DNA of 64,000 bases from positions 436,472 through 500,471 of the forward strand of contig NZ_BLJO01000001.1 in NCBI RefSeq assembly GCF_009932555.1, given 5' to 3'. Position numbers and translations under genes: made by a program. How positions within the stretch are numbered: position 1 is the first letter of the stretch; each line of letters begins with the position of its first letter. This DNA comes from Steroidobacter agaridevorans (lineage in GTDB: Bacteria > Pseudomonadota > Gammaproteobacteria > Steroidobacterales > Steroidobacteraceae). The notes under the pieces are model-generated. The model made no database searches and was not told where the DNA came from. It saw nothing but the letters and a program-made list of their open reading frames with translations. Of this stretch, positions 8,795 to 16,062 are shown in pieces.

Positions 8795-9517
8795 TCAACT
8801 CGTTTTCGGCTGTGAGGCGAGGAATCGCATGAACTCGGTTGCGATCACCTCCTTGCCCCGCTCGCCCAGATGCCCGCCGTCGTATGTATACGACGGATCC
8901 AACGTCTCGATCTGTCGCGACCGGTACTCGAAGGTCCGGGCGCCAGCGGCAGCTTCCAGCCGCGCGATATCGAACAGCGCGTCGGCGCTGAAACGCTCGC
9001 GGATCCGCTGGTTGAATTGCTGTCGGCGCAGGTTGTGCTCATAGCCCGCCGGAGCCTTGCCCAGCACCTTCTTCATCCAGGCCTTAGGGCCCGTTTGAAT
9101 GGTCGTGAGCGGCGCCGTCATGGCGACGAAGCGTGTTTGGGGGTGCTGCGACTGCAGCTGCCCGAACGTCTCGCCATAGGTCGCCGCGAGCTTCTCCGGA
9201 TCCACGGCGCCGTTGAAATCGATGTAACAAAGCTTGAGCAGGGCCAGATCGGCCTGAGCAAATGCGTTGGCGCCCAGGGTGGCTGCGAAGTGCGCGATCT
9301 TGCCTTCCGGCTTGCCGTTCTCGCCGACCTTGAAATGCGCGATGCCTTGCCACTGCCCGGGGGCCTGGCTGGTTTCCACGATGGGCAGGGCCTGGCCCTG
9401 TTGCCGAGTCAGCGCCTGCACCCCGTCGAGAATGTCGTTGCCCACCGACTGATGGGCAAACACGATCCGTCGGCTCGCCACGGCGGCGATCTCGGCGGCG
9501 GTCAGAGTGGCGGACAT
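8795..9517 (-). CDS. SGNH-like hydrolase, cytoplasmic paralogue (uncharacterised)
   Basis: A 240-residue protein with no signal peptide. I recognise no named family, but it is clearly paralogous to the lipoprotein at 24288-25121: both share HQSVG (22-26 here), HFKVGENG, KLCYIDF, TAPLTTIQTGPKA, PAGYE and DGGHLGERGK. His22-Gln-Ser24 near the N-terminus and Asp213-Gly-Gly-His216 near the C-terminus are arranged like the nucleophile and DxxH blocks of SGNH/GDSL esterases, although a classic GDS motif is absent. Hydrolase activity is therefore inferred. It is convergent with the NadE-like gene and divergent from the flavin reductase gene; GGAGACC lies just before ATG 9517. Confidence 0.65.
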   Translation of the reverse strand: MSATLTAAEIAAVASRRIVFAHQSVGNDILDGVQALTRQQGQALPIVETSQAPGQWQGIAHFKVGENGKPEGKIAHFAATLGANAFAQADLALLKLCYIDFNGAVDPEKLAATYGETFGQLQSQHPQTRFVAMTAPLTTIQTGPKAWMKKVLGKAPAGYEHNLRRQQFNQRIRERFSADALFDIARLEAAAGARTFEYRSRQIETLDPSYTYDGGHLGERGKEVIATEFMRFLASQPKTS

Positions 9518-9549
9518 TACGGTCTCCTAATCCTTCGTAACGACGGGCT

Positions 9550-9558
9550 TGTTATACT
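9550..9558 (+). promoter_or_regulatory. Extended -10 promoter element
   Basis: TGTTATACT, an extended -10 (TGn plus TATACT, five of six consensus bases), lies in the divergent gap upstream of the flavin reductase gene. No good -35 box is visible at 17 bases, which is compatible with an extended -10 promoter. It may drive the operon up to 15894. Confidence 0.4.
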
Positions 9559-9652
9559 GCCCCTGGGCACGAGGACCTGACGTGCAGCACAGTTTGCACA
9601 GTTTACTCGAAGGCATAATTTGGCTGCTTGCTGCTCTCGCAGGAGCAACTCG

Positions 9653-9679
9653 ATGCAGTTCAGCAGTTCCAGCGCATGA
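9653..9679 (+). CDS. Possible 8-codon leader ORF upstream of flavin reductase
   Basis: ATG 9653 has a better Shine-Dalgarno (AGGAG, 9641-9645) than the downstream gene. It encodes MQFSSSSA and stops at TGA 9677-9679, overlapping ATG 9676 of the flavin reductase as ATGA. It could couple translation of the larger gene. It is too short for any homology argument. Confidence 0.3.
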   Translation: MQFSSSSA

Positions 9680-10668
9680 GTATTCCTGCCGATCAAATCC
9701 GCTCGTTCCGGAACGCGCTCGGCGCGTTCGCGACCGGCGTCACCGTGGTCACGACCCGGTCCGAGGAAAGCGGCGACGTTGGCCTGACCGCCAACAGCTT
9801 CAATTCGGTGTCGTTGGACCCTCCCATGGTCCTGTGGAGCCTGGCGAAAACATCGAAAGCGCTCAGCACCTTCATGACCTCGTCGCACTTCGCGGTTCAC
9901 GTCCTGGCCTCCGATCAAGAGGCGCTCTCGACGCGTTTCGCCCGCGCAGGCACGGATAAGTTCGCCGATCTCCCCATCGACCGCGGCGTCGGCGCCATCC
10001 CCCTTCTGACACACTGCTCGGCGCGCTTCCAATGCCGGACGGCCTTCCGTTACGAGGGCGGCGATCACATGATTTTCGTCGGCCAGGTCGAAGCCTTCGA
10101 TCACTGGGAGCGCCCGCCGCTGGTCTTCCACGCGGGCCGGTATGCGTCGGCCGTGCGGGTAATCAAGACTCCAGAAGCCCCGAGCGACGCCGAGCCCGAC
10201 AGCAGCTTCAGCCAGGACTTCCTCATCTATCTGCTCGGCCGCGCCCATCACCAGCTGTTCCTGCAGCTACGCAACTCCCTGCGTCGTTACGGGCTCAGCG
10301 AAGACGGCTGGTTCGTTCTGAGCCTGCTGGGCGTCGCCAACAACCGCACCCTGGATGAGCTGGGACGGCTGCTCGCCTATACCGGCAAGGGAATTACTTA
10401 CGATCTGCTCGCCAGCCTCGGCGCCGCCGGCTTCGTCAAGCTCGCCGGCTTCTATGACCCGCATGCCCGCGTCGAGCTCACGGACGCCGGCCGCAGAGTC
10501 GTGATCGAGTTGGTGGCGGCGGCCCGCGCGGCGGAAGATCATGCCCAGCGCAATCTCGACGACGCTCAAACGCACGTGCTGAAGCACGCCCTGCGCCAGA
10601 TCGTCAATGACTCACAGGTGGTCTCCCCGATGGCGGCGCCGAGCCTGGAGGGCGAACTGGATGAATAG
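9676..10668 (+). CDS. Flavin reductase with C-terminal MarR-like domain
   Basis: A 330-residue fusion. Residues 1-160 form a flavin reductase domain of the split-barrel type (RNALGAFATGVTVVTTR, LTANSFNSVSLDPPMV, HFAVHVLA, HMIFVGQVEAF). Residues 185-310 look like a MarR-type winged helix (HHQLFLQLRNSLRRYGLSEDG, TLDELGRLLAYTGKGI). The same architecture is known from the reductase of p-hydroxyphenylacetate 3-hydroxylase (C1), where the MarR-like domain is an effector-sensing autoinhibitory module rather than a repressor. It should supply reduced flavin to an oxygenase; the acyl-CoA-dehydrogenase-like protein at 16063 is a candidate partner by fold. I prefer ATG 9676, though the frame is open back to 9628. 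Confidence 0.85.
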   Translation: MSIPADQIRSFRNALGAFATGVTVVTTRSEESGDVGLTANSFNSVSLDPPMVLWSLAKTSKALSTFMTSSHFAVHVLASDQEALSTRFARAGTDKFADLPIDRGVGAIPLLTHCSARFQCRTAFRYEGGDHMIFVGQVEAFDHWERPPLVFHAGRYASAVRVIKTPEAPSDAEPDSSFSQDFLIYLLGRAHHQLFLQLRNSLRRYGLSEDGWFVLSLLGVANNRTLDELGRLLAYTGKGITYDLLASLGAAGFVKLAGFYDPHARVELTDAGRRVVIELVAAARAAEDHAQRNLDDAQTHVLKHALRQIVNDSQVVSPMAAPSLEGELDE

Positions 10669-10767
10669 TCAGGGCTGGACTTGCGTGCCGATTCACAGTT
10701 CCTTGACAGTGGCAAGGTCCGTTTGGGTCTTGTGAATGGCCGGTCGGCTGACCAAAATGGCGCGCTC

Positions 10768-11190
10768 ATGAGTTCGGGCTCGGAAGACTCTTCCGCAGGC
10801 CGGCCCCGCACGCTGCGCGTCGGCACGGACCTGGTTCAAATAAGTCGTATCGCCGAATCCATAGAGCGATTCGGCGACCGGTTCATCCGGCGGTTGTTCA
10901 CCGAGGGTGAAATCGCCTACGCGACGTCGAGCGAGTCTTTGCAGGCCGAACGGTTTGCCGCCCGGTTTTCGGCGAAGGAAGCGGCCATCAAAGCGCTGTC
11001 GCTGTCGGAGGACGGGCTCGATTGGAAACAAATCGAAGTGCTGCGCGCCGCGAACGGTGCGTGCACGTTGCGGCTGCACGGCGCAGCGCTTGCGGCTGCC
11101 GTCCAGGCAGGAATTCTCGAAATGAGCTTGAGCTTGAGTCATGAGGGCGACTATGCGACCGCCGTGGTTGTCTGCTTAGCCGCGTTATGA
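10768..11190 (+). CDS. Holo-[acyl-carrier-protein] synthase (AcpS-type phosphopantetheinyl transferase)
   Basis: A 140-residue AcpS-family enzyme that would transfer the 4'-phosphopantetheine arm of CoA to carrier proteins. The N-terminal magnesium/CoA motif GTDLVQISRI (starting at residue 19) and the second signature FAARFSAKEAAIKAL are both intact. ATG 10768 gives a length close to AcpS; the frame is open to TTG 10681, which would add 29 residues. It sits 30 bp before a carrier protein gene, and the usual acpS neighbours (era, recO, pdxJ) are absent, so it looks dedicated to the carrier proteins of this cluster. Whether the genome has another acpS cannot be seen here. Confidence 0.88.
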   Translation: MSSGSEDSSAGRPRTLRVGTDLVQISRIAESIERFGDRFIRRLFTEGEIAYATSSESLQAERFAARFSAKEAAIKALSLSEDGLDWKQIEVLRAANGACTLRLHGAALAAAVQAGILEMSLSLSHEGDYATAVVVCLAAL

Positions 11191-11220
11191 GCGATCTCGA
11201 TAGTCGAAGAGTGTAAATCT

Positions 11221-11469
11221 ATGAGCGATCTCGTCAGCAAAATCCGTAACATTCTCAAGGAGCATGGCCGCCTGAGCGGCGATGCAGCCACGCTCGATCC
11301 GCATGCCGATCTGTACCAGGCGGGCATGACTTCGCACGCCAGCGTCAACGTCATGTTGGCGCTGGAAGGCGAATTCGATGTCGAGTTTCCCGATGCGATG
11401 CTCAAGCGCAACGTATTCAGCTCGATCGCCGCGATCAGCGCAGCCGTCAGCGAACTGCAAGCAGCTTGA
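11221..11469 (+). CDS. Acyl carrier protein with TSH attachment motif
   Basis: An 82-residue carrier-protein-like sequence. By alignment, the phosphopantetheine Ser is Ser38 in AGMTSHASVNVML (35-47); the usual Asp before this Ser is Thr37. Flanking helices (VSKIRNILKEHG and VNVMLALEGEF) fit the four-helix fold. Directly upstream is a phosphopantetheinyl transferase and further down the same strand is an amino acid:[carrier protein] ligase, making this its probable substrate. The family of stand-alone carriers charged by such ligases is described in Bradyrhizobium and Agrobacterium. Possible Shine-Dalgarno GAAGAG lies about 10 bases before the ATG. Confidence 0.82.
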   Translation: MSDLVSKIRNILKEHGRLSGDAATLDPHADLYQAGMTSHASVNVMLALEGEFDVEFPDAMLKRNVFSSIAAISAAVSELQAA

Positions 11470-11475
11470 GCCTCG

Positions 11476-14028
11476 TTGCCCATGCCCGGCGCGATTCGCG
11501 GTCCAAACTCGCAGCACCGCGAATCACTGTCCTCGGGCTGGGAATTCTGCGCCCGTCCGCCGGACAGCGCGCTCTCGCCGCTTGAACTGAGCGAACAAAC
11601 AACCTGGCTCAAAGCGACCGTGCCATGCACGGCCGCCTCTGCGTTGCGCGAGCTCGGACAATGGAGCCTGGACAGCGCGCCGCGTCGGTTCGACGCGGAA
11701 GACTGGTGGTTTCGCTGTCACTTTTCCGCTTCCGACTCGAATGAGCAATGCACGCTCGGCTTCGATGGCCTGGCGACGCTCGCGGACGTGTGGCTGAACG
11801 GCGAGCACATCCTCGCGAGCGAGAACATGTTTGTCGCACATGAGGTCGACGTCACCGGTCGACTCCAGCAGCACAACTCGCTGTATCTGCGCTTTCGCAG
11901 CTTGGATAAAGCGCTCGCCGCCAAACGCCCGCGGCCGCGCTGGAAAGCCCCCATGATCGAGAATCAGCAACTGCGCTGGTTCCGAACGACGGTCCTCGGA
12001 CGCACGCCCGGATGGTCGCCCGCCGCTGCCGCCGTCGGGCCGTACCGGACCATCTGGCTCGAGTATCGAAAGGCACTCTCGGTCAAGCACGCGCAGCTGC
12101 GCACGTCCATCGACAACGGCAGCGGAAATGTCGATCTCGAATTGGAGCTTGCGTCGCCGAGCGCCGCGGCCATCGGAGCCCAGCTGACGGTCCGCCGAGG
12201 TGAGCAGATCATCAGAGGAACAACGCGCATCGAAGCCGGCCAGAGCCGCGCTCATGTGCATCTGGTCGTCTCCGATGTGCAACGATGGTGGCCGCACACG
12301 CATGGCGAGCCGGCACTCTACTCGGCGCAGCTTTCTCTCGAATCGCAATCGCCCTCGGGCGAAACGGTCTCTCAAGAAATCGGCCTGGGCCATTTTGGAT
12401 TCCGCGCCGTGCGCATCGATGCGAGCGACGGCGGCTTTCGTGTGATCGTCAACGACGTTCCGATCTTCTGCCGTGGCGCCTGCTGGACGCCGCTCGACAT
12501 CGTGTCGCTGCACGCCAGTGCTGGCGACTACGAACAAGCGATCGAGCAGGTGCGCGCTGCGGGCATGAACATGATCCGCATCGGCGGCACCATGGTGTAC
12601 GAGGACGATGCGCTGCTCGAGGCCTGCGATCGTCACGGAATTCTGGTCTGGCAGGAACTGATGTTCGCCAACATGGACTTCCCCCAAGGCGACCCGAAGT
12701 TCGATCGATCCGTGCAGCAGGAGCTGCATCAACAGCTCGGCCGGCTCATTTCTCATGCCTCGGTCGCGCTGATATGCGGCAACAGTGAAGTCGAACAGCA
12801 GGCTGCGATGTTCGGCGCCACTCGCGAACGATGGACGCCGCCGCTGTTTCACGAAGTCATCCCGGCGTTGATGCGCGAGGTCTGCCCGGACATGCCGTAC
12901 TGGCCGTCCAGTGCGCACGGCGGCTCCTTTCCGCATCAACCGAACGTTGGAACCGCTTCCTACTACGGTGTGGGCGCTTACTTGCGAGCGCTCGAAGATG
13001 CGCGCCGCTCCGAAGTGAGGTTCGCCTCCGAATGTCTCGCGTTCGCAAACGTTCCTGAAGATGCAACGATCGCGCGGATGCCAAGAGGAGCGGCGCTTCG
13101 CGTTCATCATCCCGAATGGAAAGCACGCACGCCGCGCGATCTCGGCGCCGGCTGGGACTTCGAAGACGTACGCGACCACTACGTGAAGGAGCTGTTCGGC
13201 ATCGATGTGCCCGCCTTGCGCTACTCCGATCACGATCGCTACCTTCACCTCGGGCGGATTGCCACTGCCGAAGTCATGGCAGCGACGTTTCCCGAGTGGC
13301 GCCGGAAACGCTCTTCATGTGCCGGCGGACTCGTTTGGTTCCTGCGCGATCTTGTCCCCGGCGCGGGCTGGGGCATCGTCGACTCTTTCGGACAACCGAA
13401 GTCTGCGTACTATGCGCTGCGTCGCGCGCTGCAGCCGGTCGCCGTGTTTATCAGTGATGAAGGCTGCAATGGACTTGCGATCCATGTAGTCAACGACAGC
13501 CGCGACGAGCTCAAGACGGTGCTCACAGTGAGCTTGTACCGAAATGGCGAGCCGCACGGCGCAGAGGTCCAACGCGAATTGACCCTTGGCGCGCATGAGA
13601 CGCTCGAGCTGGCGGCCAACGAATTCTTCGAGGGCTTCTACGACCTGGCGTATGCATATCGATTCGGGCCGAAGATTCACGATGTGATCGCCGCCACGTT
13701 GCGCGATCCGCGTGGAGACCTGTTGAGCGAACATGCCCACTTCCATCGTGGCGAGATCCTGCGGCGCGGCTCGGAGATCGAGATCGCCGCGGCGCTGACG
13801 CACGACGAGCTGGGCGTTCCGACGCTCCGGGTCAGCTCGAAGAAATTCGCTCAAAGCGTGTACATCGACACGCCGGGCGCAGTGCCTCACGACAACTACT
13901 TCCATCTTCTTCCCGGCGGATCGCGGACGATTCGCTTCCCCCATGCCCTTGCCGGCCAACGAATCGAAGGAACCGTTCGGGCGCTCAACAGTGTGAGCGC
14001 AGTGCCCATTGTGTTTTCAGCGCCATGA
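11476..14028 (+). CDS. Glycoside hydrolase family 2 protein (beta-mannosidase-like)
   Basis: An 850-residue GH2 protein. The N-terminal jelly-roll sugar-binding domain covers about residues 20-200 (WWFRCHF, GLATLADVWLNGEHI), an Ig-like domain follows, then the TIM barrel from about 325. Candidate catalytic residues are Glu438 in CGNSEVEQ (acid/base) and Glu519 in FASECLAF (nucleophile); both are in GH2-like contexts. No signal peptide is visible, so it would act in the cytoplasm, which is unusual for an EPS-degrading enzyme and fits trimming or transglycosylation of an intermediate. The frame starts at TTG 11476, with ATG 11482 two codons later. Its stop overlaps the acyltransferase start as ATGA. 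Confidence 0.88.
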   Translation: MPMPGAIRGPNSQHRESLSSGWEFCARPPDSALSPLELSEQTTWLKATVPCTAASALRELGQWSLDSAPRRFDAEDWWFRCHFSASDSNEQCTLGFDGLATLADVWLNGEHILASENMFVAHEVDVTGRLQQHNSLYLRFRSLDKALAAKRPRPRWKAPMIENQQLRWFRTTVLGRTPGWSPAAAAVGPYRTIWLEYRKALSVKHAQLRTSIDNGSGNVDLELELASPSAAAIGAQLTVRRGEQIIRGTTRIEAGQSRAHVHLVVSDVQRWWPHTHGEPALYSAQLSLESQSPSGETVSQEIGLGHFGFRAVRIDASDGGFRVIVNDVPIFCRGACWTPLDIVSLHASAGDYEQAIEQVRAAGMNMIRIGGTMVYEDDALLEACDRHGILVWQELMFANMDFPQGDPKFDRSVQQELHQQLGRLISHASVALICGNSEVEQQAAMFGATRERWTPPLFHEVIPALMREVCPDMPYWPSSAHGGSFPHQPNVGTASYYGVGAYLRALEDARRSEVRFASECLAFANVPEDATIARMPRGAALRVHHPEWKARTPRDLGAGWDFEDVRDHYVKELFGIDVPALRYSDHDRYLHLGRIATAEVMAATFPEWRRKRSSCAGGLVWFLRDLVPGAGWGIVDSFGQPKSAYYALRRALQPVAVFISDEGCNGLAIHVVNDSRDELKTVLTVSLYRNGEPHGAEVQRELTLGAHETLELAANEFFEGFYDLAYAYRFGPKIHDVIAATLRDPRGDLLSEHAHFHRGEILRRGSEIEIAAALTHDELGVPTLRVSSKKFAQSVYIDTPGAVPHDNYFHLLPGGSRTIRFPHALAGQRIEGTVRALNSVSAVPIVFSAP

Positions 14029-15227
14029 CAACAGCACAGAGCAGCGTGTCCGTCGCCCCGGTGCAAAAGCTGCACTTCTTCCAGCACATTCCCGCTCTGG
14101 ACGGGCTGCGCGGGATTGCGATCCTGCTGGTCCTGATCCACAACGCCGGGCATTTCGGCGCCCATCCTTCGGGCGCCTTTTGGGTGACGGCGCTGATCGC
14201 CGCCATCGGCTGGGTCGGCGTGCAGCTGTTTTTCGTGCTCTCGGGCTTTCTGATCACGGCCAAGCTGCTCGAGACTCAAGACGCACCGAACTACTTCTCG
14301 GTGTTCTTCGGCCGTCGGATCTTGCGGATCTTCCCGCTCTACTACGCCGCTCTCATCGTGGGATTGCTGATCGTTCCCGCCATTACACAGCAGCCTGCCG
14401 GCGGCGAAGCGTCCACTTCGCACCAGGTCTGGCTTTGGACATTCCTGCTGAACTGGGTACATCCGCTGGGACTGCCGACCTACGGCTTTCCGCATTTCTG
14501 GTCGCTCGCCGTCGAAGAACAGTTCTATCTCATCTGGCCGTTCATCGTTTACAAAGCGACTCAGACCACACTCGCACGCACCTGCTACGCCCTGATCGCA
14601 GCCGCGCTCGTGATTCGAACCGTTCTCGCGCTCGGCGGAGCGACCGAGGACATGATCTACGAATTCACCTTTTGCCGGATGGACGCGTTGGCGATGGGCG
14701 CGCTGCTAGCCGTGTGGCTGCAATCGCCGGATCGCACCCGACTGCTGCAGGAAAAAGCGGCTGCGCGGCTGATTCCAGCTGCGTTCGCAATAGTGCTGCT
14801 TGGAGCGGTGTTCTCGCGCCTTTACACACGCAGCCTGCTGTTTACCCAGACGCTCGGCTACACGTTGCTGGCCGTGTTCTTTGCATTGATCCTGCTCGCG
14901 TGCCTGATCGGCACCAGCAAGCTCAATCGATGGTGTCGGCAGTTCCTGTCGACGTCCTTGCTGCGTTCCCTCGGCAAATACAGCTTCGCGATGTACGTGT
15001 TCCATTTCCCGATCCAGTTGCGCCTGGAGAGCTTCCTGCCGCTGTTCGAACAGCGCTTTGCAGCCTGGTCCGGGATTGCGTTCCTGGTCGTCGTGGGGCT
15101 GGCCAGCTATGTCGCGGCTTTCTTCTCCTATCATCTTTATGAGAAGCATTTCCTGCGGCTGAAGTCGTGGTTCACTCCGCGAGCACGCCTCGAGCCCTCG
15201 CAATCCGAACTGCCCAGGCATGCGTGA
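14025..15227 (+). CDS. Acyltransferase 3 family membrane protein (OafA-like)
   Basis: A 400-residue integral membrane acyltransferase with about ten hydrophobic segments. The N-terminus has the family signature PALDGLRGIAILLVLIHNAGH, with the conserved His, and FFVLSGFLIT. RILRIFPLYY and the Trp-Ser-Leu-Ala-Val-Glu-Glu-Gln motif (HFWSLAVEEQFY) are also present. Such proteins move acetyl or other acyl groups across the membrane onto glycans. It overlaps the GH2 gene by 4 bases and the esterase gene by 8, so these three are almost certainly co-translated. The donor and acceptor are not deducible. Confidence 0.9.
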   Translation: MTTAQSSVSVAPVQKLHFFQHIPALDGLRGIAILLVLIHNAGHFGAHPSGAFWVTALIAAIGWVGVQLFFVLSGFLITAKLLETQDAPNYFSVFFGRRILRIFPLYYAALIVGLLIVPAITQQPAGGEASTSHQVWLWTFLLNWVHPLGLPTYGFPHFWSLAVEEQFYLIWPFIVYKATQTTLARTCYALIAAALVIRTVLALGGATEDMIYEFTFCRMDALAMGALLAVWLQSPDRTRLLQEKAAARLIPAAFAIVLLGAVFSRLYTRSLLFTQTLGYTLLAVFFALILLACLIGTSKLNRWCRQFLSTSLLRSLGKYSFAMYVFHFPIQLRLESFLPLFEQRFAAWSGIAFLVVVGLASYVAAFFSYHLYEKHFLRLKSWFTPRARLEPSQSELPRHA

Positions 15228-15894
15228 ACATCGCGTCACGCTCGCCGGCTTCGAGACCATCGTCGTAGAGCCGGCGACTCGGTCGGCGACCGACATCATC
15301 GTGCTTCATGGCTACTCAACGTCCGCCGCGGCGCTGTCGCCTTTCGCCCACTCGCTCGGCCTCGACGCGACGTTCTATTTTCCGCACGCCCCGCTGCCTA
15401 CGCTGGACGGCGGTCGGACGTGGTGGCCCGTGGACCACGAGCAGCGGACGAGAGCGCTGGCGCTGGGCCCGCGCGATCTGACGCACACCTGCCCCGATCG
15501 CGAGCCCGTGCGCCGGCGGATGTTTGAATTGGTGTCCGAGATCGAGCGTCGTGAAGCGCGGCCCCCGATCCTTTGCGGCTTCTCGCAAGGAGGCATGCTC
15601 GCCCTGGATTTGTTTCTCATGGAGCAGCCGCAGCTCGAAGCGCTGGCGTTGTTCTCGTCGTGCCTGATCGATCGAGCTCGTTTGCAGTCCCGCGCCAGCA
15701 GGCTCGAAGGCTTGCCGACTTTCGTCAGCCACGGCCTTCACGATTCCGATCTCGCGTTCGACGCTGGCTGTCACTTACGCGAATTCCTGGCTGGCGCGGG
15801 GGCCAAGGTGAGTTGGGTCGAGTTCGACGGCGGGCATGAAATTCCCTTGCCCGTCTGGCGACAGTTCAAGCAGTTCCTACGGGGCCTGCACTAG
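15220..15894 (+). CDS. Alpha/beta hydrolase, phospholipase/carboxylesterase family
   Basis: A 224-residue esterase. The nucleophile elbow is GFSQGG with Ser122; Asp in SHGLHDSDLAFD and His in DGGHEIP complete a plausible triad in the order of the carboxylesterase/phospholipase family. There is no signal peptide, so a cytoplasmic role is expected. It overlaps the acyltransferase by 8 bases, pairing acyl addition with acyl removal. In a carrier-protein pathway it could alternatively be a type II thioesterase-like editor, but the motifs do not decide this. Confidence 0.85.
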   Translation: MREHRVTLAGFETIVVEPATRSATDIIVLHGYSTSAAALSPFAHSLGLDATFYFPHAPLPTLDGGRTWWPVDHEQRTRALALGPRDLTHTCPDREPVRRRMFELVSEIERREARPPILCGFSQGGMLALDLFLMEQPQLEALALFSSCLIDRARLQSRASRLEGLPTFVSHGLHDSDLAFDAGCHLREFLAGAGAKVSWVEFDGGHEIPLPVWRQFKQFLRGLH

Positions 15895-15907
15895 CACGCC
15901 CGTCCAG

Positions 15908-15936
15908 TTCGCCCAGCGCCATGACGCTCGTACAAT
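15908..15936 (+). promoter_or_regulatory. Weak putative promoter before the acyl-CoA-dehydrogenase-like gene
   Basis: TTCGCC (15908-15913, three of six matching) and TACAAT (15931-15936, five of six) are separated by 17 bases in the only gap of size (168 bases) inside the central plus-strand gene run. It may make 16063-19169 a separate transcript. Confidence 0.3.
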
Positions 15937-16062
15937 GCCCACCAGATCACGGACATTCCGTTCCAGCATGCTAGAGTGCGCGCCAAATATGCGACCGGCT
16001 GCTCATTTTTCAGATCTCGGATCTTTTCGTGACAGCGCCCTTTTCTCCATCGTGTGACGCGC

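Noticed and set aside
11524-13248. A 574-codon minus-strand frame opposite the GH2 gene
   Set aside because: Covers GH2 coding sequence whose catalytic motifs are intact; the antisense product has no domain or Shine-Dalgarno.
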